Assembly: GCF_020171745.1 (NCBI RefSeq)
Contig: NZ_JAIVAH010000016.1
Span: 1-64,000 of the forward strand
Direction: 5' to 3'
Source of the DNA: Prescottella equi
GTDB taxonomy: Bacteria > Actinomycetota > Actinomycetes > Mycobacteriales > Mycobacteriaceae
Length of the DNA: 64,000 nt
A model generated the notes under the pieces. It worked only from the letters and a program-made list of their open reading frames with translations. It was not told the origin of the DNA and made no database searches. This document shows, one piece after another, positions 63,909 to 64,000 of this stretch (the first letter of the stretch is position 1; each line of letters begins with the position of its first letter). Both the position numbers and the translations under genes were made by a program.

Positions 63909-64000
63909 CGCATCGGAGCCCGGCAACACCGTGTGGCAGCCGTCCAGACTGCTGAGTACAGTCATTGCGTAGGTGGCCGCCCTGGCAGGCCTCGGGGGAA

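Overview
The window is high-GC actinobacterial DNA. Its gene order and protein content point to a mycolic-acid-containing member of the Mycobacteriales, most likely Rhodococcus or a close relative. The evidence is a glnE/glnA1 pair with an adenylylation Tyr at residue 406, a dihydrolipoamide acyltransferase with two lipoyl domains, a di-haem QcrC, CtaF, PimB', NlpC/P60 wall hydrolases and a DEDD-exonuclease/GIY-YIG fusion. The species is inferred from recalled protein families and was not checked by search.

Layout. (1) 1-6.8 kb: a 22-codon fragment matching MenA that ends abruptly at a hairpin, then a CaeA/Hip1-like exported hydrolase, glnA2, glnE and a conserved unknown. (2) 6.9-19.4 kb: an accessory block lying between glnE and glnA1, which are neighbours in Mycobacterium tuberculosis. 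It holds a DUF222-HNH nuclease gene under a LexA-type SOS box, a decayed IS481-type transposase, a five-gene fully overlapping ABC-uptake operon behind an IdeR/DtxR-like iron box and ending in two ThuA/GATase1-like proteins, a GntR regulator with its own palindrome, a sulfurtransferase, a thiM-flavin monooxygenase pair, a small ABM monooxygenase, an NlpC/P60 protein and a FabH-like ketosynthase. (3) 19.5-43.3 kb: conserved core in the order glnA1, RDD protein, DUF4191 protein, lipA, lipB, SDR, dlaT, pepA, gcvT, ilvE, cobS-cobT-cobU, DUF3043, glycerate kinase, IscA-like protein, PfkB kinase, asnB, ctaC, ctaF. A small membrane protein and a secretory lipase are added between ilvE and cobS. (4) 43.4-53.1 kb: a carotenoid-oxygenase gene inserted next to the qcrB-qcrA-qcrC-ctaE respiratory operon, then trpD, a stand-alone RAM-domain protein and the exonuclease fusion. 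(5) 53.1-64 kb: cell-envelope genes. These are two tandem NlpC/P60 hydrolases, the first behind a c-di-AMP (ydaO) riboswitch, a membrane HExxH protease, pimB', fadD15, two SRPBCC proteins, an ArsA-type ATPase that appears to start at CTG, a four-Cys small protein and a ROK sugar kinase.

How the genes work together. glnA1, glnA2 and glnE form the ammonium-assimilation module, with a GlnR-type half site before glnA1. lipA, lipB and dlaT supply and use lipoate. ctaC, ctaF, ctaE and qcrCAB make the cytochrome bc1-aa3 supercomplex. The last 10 kb serves peptidoglycan remodelling and phosphatidylinositol-mannoside/lipid metabolism. Almost every convergent junction carries a long GC-rich hairpin.

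The best candidate for something undescribed is the iron-box operon at 8.68-13.1 kb, where paired ThuA-like proteins are translationally coupled to a FecCD-type importer.
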